A stretch of DNA of 45,395 bases, taken from NCBI GenBank assembly GCA_015064415.1, contig SVSG01000019.1, positions 1-45,395 of the forward strand. Direction: 5' to 3'. This stretch comes from Oscillospiraceae bacterium. GTDB taxonomy: Bacteria > Bacillota > Clostridia > Oscillospirales > CAG-272. The notes under the pieces were generated by a model. That model saw nothing but the letters and a program-made list of their open reading frames with translations, did not search any database and was not told the DNA's origin. The translations under genes were made by a program, and so were the position numbers. Positions 16,712 through 23,433 of the stretch are shown here, piece by piece. The first letter of the stretch is position 1. Every line of letters starts with the position of its first letter.

Positions 16712-17563
16712 ATGACAGACTTTTCCAAATACCTGATCGTCACAGATCTTGACGGCACCTTTCTGGATAGTACGGGGCATACCGCGCCGCGCAACGTCGA
16801 GGCCGTGAAGCGCTTTCAATCGGGCGGCGGGATGTTCACCATTGCCTCCGGGCGGGTGCATTTCATCATTCCCCCCGCAATCCCTAACGTAAGCACGCTT
16901 CTGAACGCGCCCGCGGCGTTGTGCAACGGCTCACTGCTTTACGATTTCAGAACGGACACCAGCTATATGGAGGATCTGATGCCGGAGAAGGACGTGAACG
17001 ATCTGCTGCATTATTTCGCCACGTACGAGCCGGACGCGTACCTGCGCGCCTCCACGCGCGAGGGGATGTATTATGACGAGCTGACCACGCCTTTCTCTGA
17101 GTCACCCTTGCGCTTCTACGATCCCGCGACCTACACGATCGAGCCGGATATTTCAAAATGGCCGCGCAAGGACTGGTACAAGCTGGTGGTCTGCTTCCCC
17201 ACAGCCGAGAAGGCACGCGACGTGCGGTTGGCGCTCGGCGAGTATTTCGGAGATCGCTTTTCCCTGACCACGGCAAACGCCAAAACGGCAGAGATATACG
17301 CCTCCGGAATTTCCAAGGCCACGGGCATTGAAAAGCTCCGTCACCTCACCCCCGAGATGGCAGAGCGCACCATCATCGCCTGTGGAGACTTTTTGAACGA
17401 CGTGGAGATGCTGCAAGCGGCTGACATTGCCGTATGCCCCGCCAATGCATCCAAGGAGGCAAAAAGTGTCGCAGACTTTGTGCTTTGCGACCATAACGAG
17501 GGGCTGATCGCCGCTGTGGTGGAAGCCCTTGAAAACGGACAATTAAACAAAAAAGGAGCATAA
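16712..17563 (+). CDS. HAD-superfamily (Cof-type) hydrolase, paralogue 3 of 3
   Basis: A 283-residue third paralogue. It has DLDGTF near residues 12-17, IASGRVH, KATGIEKLRHLT and CGDFLNDVEM (Leu where the others have Glu). The ATG at 16712 follows GAAAGGAC. The cap region (about 85-190) is the most diverged part among the three, which suggests different substrates after tandem duplication (inference). Confidence 0.88.
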   Translation: MTDFSKYLIVTDLDGTFLDSTGHTAPRNVEAVKRFQSGGGMFTIASGRVHFIIPPAIPNVSTLLNAPAALCNGSLLYDFRTDTSYMEDLMPEKDVNDLLHYFATYEPDAYLRASTREGMYYDELTTPFSESPLRFYDPATYTIEPDISKWPRKDWYKLVVCFPTAEKARDVRLALGEYFGDRFSLTTANAKTAEIYASGISKATGIEKLRHLTPEMAERTIIACGDFLNDVEMLQAADIAVCPANASKEAKSVADFVLCDHNEGLIAAVVEALENGQLNKKGA

Positions 17564-17567
17564 CGGT

Positions 17568-18221
17568 ATGAGTTTTCGTGTTGCATTATTTGATCTGGAC
17601 GGTACGGTTTTAAGCACGCTGGAGGATCTTGCGGATTCCGCCAACGCGGCACTTGCGATGCACAACATGCCCGCGCGCAGCATCGATGAGATCCGTTGCT
17701 TTCTCGGCAACGGAATGCTGTATCTGATCTCGCACGCCGTGCCCGAGGGCACCTCCCCCGAGAAGGCGGAAGAGGTGCTGGCAGATTTCAAGGCGTATTA
17801 CGGCGCGCACTGTGAGGTAAAGACCCGTCCCTATGACGGCATTCCCGAAATGCTTGCCGCACTCCGCGCCAAGGGGATCCTTACCGCGGTGGTCTCCAAC
17901 AAGGGGGACTTTGCCGTGCAAAAGCTGGCAGAGCGCTATTTCAAGGGATGCTTTGACTTTGCGATGGGCGAGGTTGCGGGCATTGCGCGCAAGCCCGCCC
18001 CTGATATGGTCGAGCACGTGCTGAAAAATCTGGGCGCCTCCAAAGAGGAGGCGGTCTACATCGGTGACTCCGAGGTGGACGTGCTGACCGCGCAAAATGC
18101 GGGGCTTCCCTGCATTACTGTGACGTGGGGCTTCCGTGACCGCGCCATGCTGGAAGAGGCGGGAGCCACGGTGCTTGCCGACACGGTAGCGGAGCTTCAA
18201 GATCTGCTTTTAGCCCCTTGA
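17568..18221 (+). CDS. HAD hydrolase, phosphoglycolate phosphatase-like
   Basis: A 217-residue HAD phosphatase of the Gph/PGP subgroup, not a paralogue of the three upstream genes. Motif I is LFDLDGTVLSTLEDL, motif II VVSNKGDFAV, the lysine is in GIARKPAPDM and motif IV is VYIGDSEVDVLTAQNAG. The cap is the small four-helix type. Four bases separate it from the preceding stop, so it closes the HAD operon and is followed by a terminator. Phosphoglycolate is the usual family substrate; pyrophosphatase or other activity is possible. Confidence 0.88.
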   Translation: MSFRVALFDLDGTVLSTLEDLADSANAALAMHNMPARSIDEIRCFLGNGMLYLISHAVPEGTSPEKAEEVLADFKAYYGAHCEVKTRPYDGIPEMLAALRAKGILTAVVSNKGDFAVQKLAERYFKGCFDFAMGEVAGIARKPAPDMVEHVLKNLGASKEEAVYIGDSEVDVLTAQNAGLPCITVTWGFRDRAMLEEAGATVLADTVAELQDLLLAP

Positions 18222-18236
18222 CGGTATGAGAAAACG

Positions 18237-18278
18237 CCAAAAGGACAGAGACACAAAATCTCTGTCCTTTTGGTTTTT
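18237..18278. terminator. Bidirectional terminator between convergent operons
   Basis: Arms 18237-18251 and 18259-18273 form a perfect 15-bp stem (loop CACAAAA) followed by a T-run on the plus strand. It terminates the HAD operon and probably also the leftward DUF1934 gene. Confidence 0.88.
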
Positions 18279-18768
18279 ATAGCCCCTTGGGCTTGTCATA
18301 GACGGGCAGGAGCGAGAGCGTCATGCGCGTGCGCTCGGCGTCCGCACCCTTGAGCTCCACCACGTAATCCAGATAGAGCGTGTCCTTCGTTTCCAGCTCG
18401 TTTTGCACCTTTTCGGTGTGTACGCATACCTCAAACGGCGCATAGGGCGTCTGATACACGCAATGGTGGCGCCGCCCCTGTTCAAACACCAGTGCGGTCT
18501 TAACGCTGCCCGTCCGCAGCATGGAGATCAGCCCCCGCTCGCTTTTGTGAAAGGAAATTGTCACACGCGAGCCCTCCATGCCCGAAAGCTCGCTTTCCTC
18601 ATAGGAGACCGACACCCGCGTGCCGTCATCGTGATATCTGCCCTCCAGCGTCATCTCATGCCGTTGCCATTCGGCGCCGCTGCGGGGCAAGAGCGGCTTG
18701 CCCGCAAACAGATCGCCCGTCATTTCAAGACGATCGCTGACAAGGCGGATCCTGACCCTTTTCAGCAC
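18277..18768 (-). CDS. DUF1934 domain protein (YwiB-like, calycin fold)
   Basis: A 163-residue protein matching DUF1934, a small beta-barrel family. The characteristic blocks are SVSYEESELSGMEGSRVTI, MLRTGSVKTALVFEQGRRH and YQTPYAPFEVCVHTEKVQNEL. GTG start at 18768, one base after the stop of the phosphodiesterase gene, so the two are translationally coupled. No catalytic motif is evident. The family is a common small cytoplasmic Firmicutes protein of unknown function. Confidence 0.88.
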   Translation of the reverse strand: MLKRVRIRLVSDRLEMTGDLFAGKPLLPRSGAEWQRHEMTLEGRYHDDGTRVSVSYEESELSGMEGSRVTISFHKSERGLISMLRTGSVKTALVFEQGRRHHCVYQTPYAPFEVCVHTEKVQNELETKDTLYLDYVVELKGADAERTRMTLSLLPVYDKPKGL

Positions 18769-18769
18769 G

Positions 18770-19612
18770 TCAGCCCCGCTTTCTGCGGCCCGTCTTTTCC
18801 AAGAAAAGCGCCGCCTCCAGCATATGGTCGGTCTGCATCAGGTCAAAGCCGCGATCCGCGATCCAGCCCCAGCTCCCCTCGGGGTCGCCAAGGAAGGCGC
18901 GGTCATCCGAGTGGCCGCCCGCCAGCACGTCGCGATAGTTATACACGATGGAATTGCACCAGACAAGCAGCCCGTCCTTGTGGTGCTGCTCGATAAACTC
19001 GGGAGAGCAAAGGGGGGACGTGTCCTCGCGGAACAGCACCTCGGTGCCCACGTAATTGATCTTGCGCGCACGCGCCACGGCGATCTCCTCCTCGCTTTTC
19101 ACCACCGCCATATAGGGAATGTCGGGGCAATACGCCTCCACGATATCCAGATATTGCGGCTTGACCGAGGTCTTGCCGAGGATCTGATCGGTCATGCCGT
19201 GACGGCGCACAATCTGTGCGATCTCGCGCGGCTTCACCCAGAATTTGTCAATGTTGATATAGCATCTGCCCTTGAACTGCTCCAGCACCTCGTCCAGCGT
19301 ATTGAGCCCGAACTGCGTCACGCCGCGGTCCACGTTGATATAGCGCAGCTGCTTCACGAAATCCCAATCGTATTCGTTGATATTGCCGCTGAAGCCCAGA
19401 TGAGCGCGCTCCATTTTGGGGTGGAACACCACAAGCTTGCCGTCGGCGGTATAGTTCAGATCGATCTCGATCATATCGGCGCCCTGACGCAGCGCCGCCT
19501 CGTATGCGGCGATGGTGTTGCAGGGGATGTTGCCGGCAAAGGCCCCACGGTGCGCGACAAGCAACAGCTTTTCGCGGGCGGCGGCACGAAGATCAAATTT
19601 CAAAAGCTCCAC
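18770..19612 (-). CDS. Glycerophosphodiester phosphodiesterase
   Basis: A 280-residue GDPD/UgpQ-like TIM barrel that splits glycerophosphodiesters into glycerol phosphate and an alcohol. The N-terminal HRG (VAHRGAF), NTIAAYEAAL and MIEIDLNYTADGKLVVFH motifs supply metal ligands and the general acid/base histidines. The usual HD pair reads HP here (FHPKM), a mild departure. No signal peptide, so it acts inside the cell. The start is uncertain: GTG at 19612 or TTG at 19603. It shares a promoter region with the divergent AraM-type gene, suggesting linked glycerol phosphate metabolism. Confidence 0.88.
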   Translation of the reverse strand: MELLKFDLRAAAREKLLLVAHRGAFAGNIPCNTIAAYEAALRQGADMIEIDLNYTADGKLVVFHPKMERAHLGFSGNINEYDWDFVKQLRYINVDRGVTQFGLNTLDEVLEQFKGRCYINIDKFWVKPREIAQIVRRHGMTDQILGKTSVKPQYLDIVEAYCPDIPYMAVVKSEEEIAVARARKINYVGTEVLFREDTSPLCSPEFIEQHHKDGLLVWCNSIVYNYRDVLAGGHSDDRAFLGDPEGSWGWIADRGFDLMQTDHMLEAALFLEKTGRRKRG

Positions 19613-19635
19613 TTCCCTTCTTTTTGGTTGCGTTC

Positions 19636-19664
19636 ATTATACCACGGCAAGGGGAAAATTGCAA
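19636..19664 (-). promoter_or_regulatory. Promoter of the GDPD-DUF1934 operon
   Basis: TTGCAA (19664-19659), 17 bp, TATAAT (19641-19636), 23 bp upstream of the gene start on the minus strand. Confidence 0.75.
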
Positions 19665-19703
19665 GAGAATGTGAAATATATATTTATAAATATAGTTTAC
19701 TTC

Positions 19704-19732
19704 TTGACAAGCGCGCGCGAGTGGGGTATAAT
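19704..19732 (+). promoter_or_regulatory. Promoter of the AraM-type gene
   Basis: TTGACA (19704-19709), 17 bp, TATAAT (19727-19732): perfect consensus, 37 bp before the ATG and about 39 bp from the opposing -35 element. Confidence 0.85.
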
Positions 19733-19769
19733 GATAGGAGTAAATTTATGAAATGAGAGGATATTACTC

Positions 19770-21050
19770 ATGGATTTGAAGAAAATTTTGCATTCGCTTG
19801 AAAACTGCCCCTGCGGCAGAAAGCACACCTTCGTGACCGAGATCGTCGAGATCGAAAGCGGTCTCACCGCGCGTATGGGCAAGATCCTTGCCGACGCGAA
19901 CTTCCCCAAGAAGGTACTGCTTGTTTCCGATGAGAACGCCATGAAGGCCGCCAAAGGCACCGTCGAGGCGATCGAGGCCGCCGGCTTTGAGATCAAAAAG
20001 CTGATCTACCAGAACATGATGTACGCCAAGATCGAGCAGGTACGCGAGGTCGAGGCACTTTGCGCTGACGTGGACGGCGTGATCGCACTTGGCACGGGCT
20101 CGATCAACGATATCTGCCGCGTGGCATCCTTCCGTCAGAAGAAGGAATTCTCCATCGTGGCCACTGCCCCCTCGATGGACGGCTTTGCCTCCGACACCGC
20201 GCCCATCATCGAAAACAACTTCAAAAACTCCTTCTTCGTCGAGCAGCCCCGCATCATCCTTGCCGACACCAAGGTGCTGGCAAAGGCACCCCTTGAGCTC
20301 AAGGCAGCGGGCTTTGGCGACATGGTGGCCAAGTACATCGGTATTGCAGACTGGCAGATCGCCAATCTTTTGATCGACGAGTACTACTGCCCCGCCGTTG
20401 CCGACATCACCATGCAGGGCGTGAAGAAGGTCGTGGACCTTGCCGAGCAGGTGAACGGCGAGGACGAGGTTGCCGCAGGCAATATCATGGAGGGTCTGAT
20501 CCTTTCCGGTCTTGGCATGAAGCTGGCCAAGTCCTCCCGCCCCGCCTCCGGTGCCGAGCACGTGGTCTCTCACTATCTGGAGTGCTACAAGCTGGCCCGC
20601 GGCATCTGGCCCGAGTTCCACGGCAAGAAGGTTGGCGTGGCCTCCGTGCTGATCAACCGCATCTACCACAACATTGCCGACCGCGTGGAGGAGGTCAACC
20701 CCACCGCCGACAATCCCGATTGGGATCTGATCCGCGCACAGTTTGACACGACCCAGCACGCCGAGCTGATGAAGGTCAACGAGCCCAGCATCATGGACAA
20801 GGTCGATCCCGCCCGTCTGAAGGCGATCTGGCCCGACATCCGTCGCATCATCAAGACCGTGCTGCCCACCGACGAGGAAATGATGAAGATGATGCGCGCC
20901 GCAGGTGCCGCTACCGAGCCCGCTGACGTGCACGTGGACGACGAGCTCCTGGAAAAGGGCCTGCGCTACCACGCCTACATGCGTTACCGCATCCTGCTCA
21001 CGCGTCTGATGCCGATGCTGGGGCTGGATATCATGGATTTTGTGAAATGA
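19770..21050 (+). CDS. AraM-type sn-glycerol-1-phosphate dehydrogenase
   Basis: A 426-residue member of the AraM/EgsA glycerol-1-phosphate dehydrogenase family, which reduces dihydroxyacetone phosphate with NAD(P)H to the archaeal-type stereoisomer glycerol-1-phosphate. The nucleotide-binding region has GTGSINDICRVAS and ATAPSMDGFASDTAP. Metal ligands are the Asp in AAGFGDMVAKYI, the His in SGAEHVVSHYLE and the His in WPEFHGKKVGVAS. In Bacillus the product feeds heptaprenylglyceryl phosphate synthesis; no PcrB homologue lies in this window. A GAGAGG site precedes the ATG. It is divergent from the glycerophosphodiesterase operon. Confidence 0.9.
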   Translation: MDLKKILHSLENCPCGRKHTFVTEIVEIESGLTARMGKILADANFPKKVLLVSDENAMKAAKGTVEAIEAAGFEIKKLIYQNMMYAKIEQVREVEALCADVDGVIALGTGSINDICRVASFRQKKEFSIVATAPSMDGFASDTAPIIENNFKNSFFVEQPRIILADTKVLAKAPLELKAAGFGDMVAKYIGIADWQIANLLIDEYYCPAVADITMQGVKKVVDLAEQVNGEDEVAAGNIMEGLILSGLGMKLAKSSRPASGAEHVVSHYLECYKLARGIWPEFHGKKVGVASVLINRIYHNIADRVEEVNPTADNPDWDLIRAQFDTTQHAELMKVNEPSIMDKVDPARLKAIWPDIRRIIKTVLPTDEEMMKMMRAAGAATEPADVHVDDELLEKGLRYHAYMRYRILLTRLMPMLGLDIMDFVK

Positions 21051-21064
21051 GTTACCGCTAATAT

Positions 21065-22192
21065 ATGAAATATCTGTTTTTTGACATAGAATGCGCCAAC
21101 TGCTATCAGAACTGCGCGAAGATCTTCAGTCTCGGCTACGTCGTGACCGATGAGAATTTCAACATTCTCCACGATAAAGAGGACGTGTTGATCAATCCGC
21201 GCGACCGTTTTGACTGGTACGTGGCCAAGAAGATGATGGCATATCCGCGAGAGATCTTCAAGGATATGCCTCCCTTCCCCGATTTTTACGATCGCTTCCG
21301 CGAAATGTTTGAGGACGAGGATACGATGGTGATCGGCTATGCCGTGACCAATGACGTGCATTTTTTGCACGATGACTGCCGCCGCTACGGCCTCGCGCCC
21401 TACACCTACAAATTCTATGACGTGCAGCAGCTTTACGCCCGCCAGCCCGTCAACAACACCGCCAAAAACTTAGAGGACTCGCTTCTTTCCTGGTGCCAGG
21501 TGGAGCCGGAAAACCTCCATCGCTCGGATGAGGATGCCTATAACACGATGCTGATCATGAAGGCGATCGCCGCATACCACGGCACCAACATCCCCGGCCT
21601 TATGGAAATGTTCCCCGATTGCGGCGGCTCCACCAAGGACGGCGTGATCGACTTCGCCTGGCGCAAGCCCGAGGGGGAAAAGAAAAAGAAGCGTCACCGC
21701 TCCAAAAAGAAAAAGACCGAGGCAGCCGAGGTGGAAAGCACCGAGCCGGACACCTCCAATTACATGGAGCGCGGCTCGCACAACGCGGAGCTGTTTGTCA
21801 AGTTCCTCAGCACCGTAGCACCCAAAAAGACGCGCAAGCCGCCACTGCTCTCAGGCCACACCGTGACGGTGGGCGTCAACTATCAGCGCACGCATTTCAA
21901 CGAAATGCTCTATCTCGTGCAAATGATCACCAACGCGGGCGGGCGCTACACCCTCTCCACGCGCGAGGCGGACACCCTGTACGTGTGGGAGGAGGCACAG
22001 ACCGATCCCCGCTATCTTATCGCCAAGGATATGATCGAGGCGGGTGAGGAGATCGAGATCCTGCCCATCAAGATGCTGTTCGACATTCTGGAAACCAGCG
22101 AGCTGCGCCTGTCGCGCAAACCGAAAATGGACCTTTCCTCCTTCGAGGAAAACGCCGACGATGAGGCCGAGGAGCCCGTCGCCGCACAATAA
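21065..22192 (+). CDS. DnaQ-like 3'-5' exonuclease with BRCT-like tail
   Basis: A 375-residue protein. Residues 1-175 form a DEDDh exonuclease: FFDIECAN (Asp7, Glu9), an aspartate in VTNDVHFLHDD, and the His-Asp pair in NLHRSDEDAYNTML. A lysine-rich linker follows (about 200-225, KKKKRHRSKKKK). The C-terminal part (about 255-360) looks like a BRCT module (LLSGHTVTVGVNY, LVQMITNAGGRYT, ADTLYVWEE). It could trim DNA or RNA ends; the substrate is unknown. Start at 21065 follows the AraM stop by 14 bp with no good terminator between, so co-transcription is likely. Confidence 0.8.
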   Translation: MKYLFFDIECANCYQNCAKIFSLGYVVTDENFNILHDKEDVLINPRDRFDWYVAKKMMAYPREIFKDMPPFPDFYDRFREMFEDEDTMVIGYAVTNDVHFLHDDCRRYGLAPYTYKFYDVQQLYARQPVNNTAKNLEDSLLSWCQVEPENLHRSDEDAYNTMLIMKAIAAYHGTNIPGLMEMFPDCGGSTKDGVIDFAWRKPEGEKKKKRHRSKKKKTEAAEVESTEPDTSNYMERGSHNAELFVKFLSTVAPKKTRKPPLLSGHTVTVGVNYQRTHFNEMLYLVQMITNAGGRYTLSTREADTLYVWEEAQTDPRYLIAKDMIEAGEEIEILPIKMLFDILETSELRLSRKPKMDLSSFEENADDEAEEPVAAQ

Positions 22193-22196
22193 CCGA

Positions 22197-22241
22197 AAAG
22201 GGCTGTCGCCACTCGCCACGCGAGAAGAGCGACAGCCCTTT
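22197..22241 (+). terminator. Intrinsic terminator after the exonuclease gene
   Basis: Arms 22197-22209 and 22229-22241 form a 13-bp perfect stem (AAAGGGCTGTCGC) with a small CTCG/CGAG hairpin in the loop; TTTGGTTTT follows. The same arm sequence recurs after the metalloregulator gene at about 26444-26473. Confidence 0.75.
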
Positions 22242-22270
22242 GGTTTTGGGGGAAGGATGGATACGTGTGT

Positions 22271-22418
22271 TTGCGGGGGAGCCCTTTTGACAAAAGGGCT
22301 CCCCCGCACCCCCTCACAAAACCTTTTACAAGGGAAAAGGCATACGCAGCCGAAAATGTCGGCAAAACGCCATACCGTTTGCCAAAATTTCGCACAAATT
22401 GCATATGACGTCATCACG
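22271..22418. repeat. Dispersed intergenic repeat, copy A
   Basis: A 148-bp block that matches copy B at 26500-26647 with one visible difference (C versus T in the AAAAGG[C/T]ATACGC segment). It opens with a perfect 17-bp hairpin (TGCGGGGGAGCCCTTTT, loop GAC, then the reverse complement) and contains the smaller hairpins GCCGA/TCGGC and GGCAAA/TTTGCC. It has no convincing gene of its own. Both copies directly follow a terminator with the arm GGCTGTCGC. Confidence 0.93.
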
Positions 22419-22426
22419 GACAAACC

Positions 22427-22475
22427 TGTAGGGGCGACCTATCTCGCAAAGCGAGGTGGATGGTCGCCCGCCACC
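22427..22475. repeat. GGCGACC hairpin module
   Basis: GGGGCGACC and GGTCGCCCG flank an inner CTCGC/GCGAG stem, forming a two-tier hairpin just downstream of repeat copy A and immediately before the end of the HMA gene. It may act as the terminator of the leftward HMA gene or be another mobile hairpin module; it has no T-run. Confidence 0.5.
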
Positions 22476-22823
22476 TCATAACCGCTCAAACGTATACCCT
22501 GCTTTTTCGATCTTTTCCCTAATCCTTTCGTCCGCGACGTCCTCGGCATAAGAGACGGTCAGCACGCCTTTTTTGAGATCGACCTTGCCCGCGACGCCCT
22601 TGACGTCGTTCACGGTCTCCTCCACGCGGCGCTTACAATGCGCACAATGCATTCCGCCGATCCGGAACCTTTTTTGAAATCTGACGCCCTTCAGCTTCTT
22701 TTTCTTTGGGCGGTAACGCCCGCCGCCGCAGCAGCCGCCCTCGCCCTTAAAATGCTTGATAGAGGCAAGGAGCGCGATCACCATCACAGCGGCGATCACA
22801 CCGATGATCACAAAATTTTCCAT
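22476..22823 (-). CDS. Membrane-anchored heavy-metal-associated (HMA) protein
   Basis: A 115-residue protein with an N-terminal transmembrane helix (about 4-22), a CCGGG cysteine patch near 31-35, a lysine-rich linker and a C-terminal HMA ferredoxin-like domain. The metal site is GMHCAHC near residues 58-64. HMA domains bind Cu(I), Zn(II) or similar soft metals; a membrane-tethered chaperone role is inferred. It starts 3 bp after the stop of the regulator gene, so they are co-translated, and it is the last gene of the Feo-linked minus-strand run. Confidence 0.9.
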   Translation of the reverse strand: MENFVIIGVIAAVMVIALLASIKHFKGEGGCCGGGRYRPKKKKLKGVRFQKRFRIGGMHCAHCKRRVEETVNDVKGVAGKVDLKKGVLTVSYAEDVADERIREKIEKAGYTFERL

Positions 22824-22826
22824 CCG

Positions 22827-23204
22827 TTATCCCTCTCCCCGCTCATACAGCTCGTCTATTTTTTCGCTTGGCATATCTGCGAGCAGCCCGCAGATCGCGT
22901 TCTCGCTGGCCGCGCCCTCGCCGCAGATCTCTATGATCTTCTTTTCCAAAACAGCGTAGCAAAAGGCGTATTTTCGCGCCATGGCGCGCCCCTTTTCCGT
23001 GAAGAACGCCAACCCGAACACCTCTTGTCTGACAATGCCAAGCTCGGAAAGTGAGCGCAGCATATTGTGCACGCTCGGCTTGCTGAATCCAAGCGCGTTG
23101 GCAAGCTCCACGTTTTTGACGCCGAGCCCTTCCCCCGACAGACGGTGAAAGCGGATGATATATTTCACCTGCGAAAACGTAAATTTGATATTGTTATCCA
23201 ACAC
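22827..23204 (-). CDS. Metalloregulator-like winged-helix protein
   Basis: A 125-residue DNA-binding protein resembling DtxR/MntR-type regulators: FTFSQVKYIIRFHRLSG, then a helix-turn-helix with NVELANALGFSKPSVHNMLRSLSELGIVRQE and the wing. The C-terminal helical part (about 75-120) is shortened and lacks the C-x2-E-H metal motif seen in the second regulator at 26066. GTG start with GAGGAG upstream. A degenerate version of the local palindrome (GTTATC-CAAC-ACTAAC, 23193-23208) overlaps the start codon. It likely controls metal genes here. Confidence 0.82.
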   Translation of the reverse strand: MLDNNIKFTFSQVKYIIRFHRLSGEGLGVKNVELANALGFSKPSVHNMLRSLSELGIVRQEVFGLAFFTEKGRAMARKYAFCYAVLEKKIIEICGEGAASENAICGLLADMPSEKIDELYERGEG

Positions 23205-23218
23205 TAACTCCTCTTTTC

Positions 23219-23257
23219 AAAGAAGGGATGCGCGCGTTACGCACGCATCCCCTCTTT
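23219..23257 (-). terminator. Hairpin between the Cys-rich gene and the regulator gene
   Basis: A 12-bp stem with one wobble (GGGATGCGTGCG/CGCGCGCATCCC, loop TAA), flanked by AAAGAG/CTTCTTT extensions, lies just after the Cys-rich stop on the minus strand. It probably attenuates readthrough from feoB into the regulator gene. Confidence 0.65.
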
Positions 23258-23261
23258 GATA

Positions 23262-23432
23262 TTATTTCTCTTTTTTGCTATGATGGCAACTGCCGCACTT
23301 TCCGCCACACTCCTTGGCGTAAGGACAGCCCACGCATTTTTCACCGCGCGCTTTGGCACGGATGATGTAAAACGCGGCCGCACCGACGATCAGAAGGATC
23401 ACGCCAATGGCGATGTAATCAACAGCACTCAT
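23262..23432 (-). CDS. FeoB-associated Cys-rich small membrane protein
   Basis: A 56-residue protein with one transmembrane helix (about residues 5-22) and a cysteine-rich cytoplasmic tail: C-x2-C-x6-C-x3-C-x2-C spacing (CVGCPYAKECGGKCGSC), then HH and a lysine end. This is the pattern of the small FeoB-associated Cys-rich family, thought to play a FeoC-like or iron-handling role. The ATG at 23432 lies one base after the feoB stop, so translation is coupled. Confidence 0.92.
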   Translation of the reverse strand: MSAVDYIAIGVILLIVGAAAFYIIRAKARGEKCVGCPYAKECGGKCGSCHHSKKEK

Positions 23433-23433
23433 A

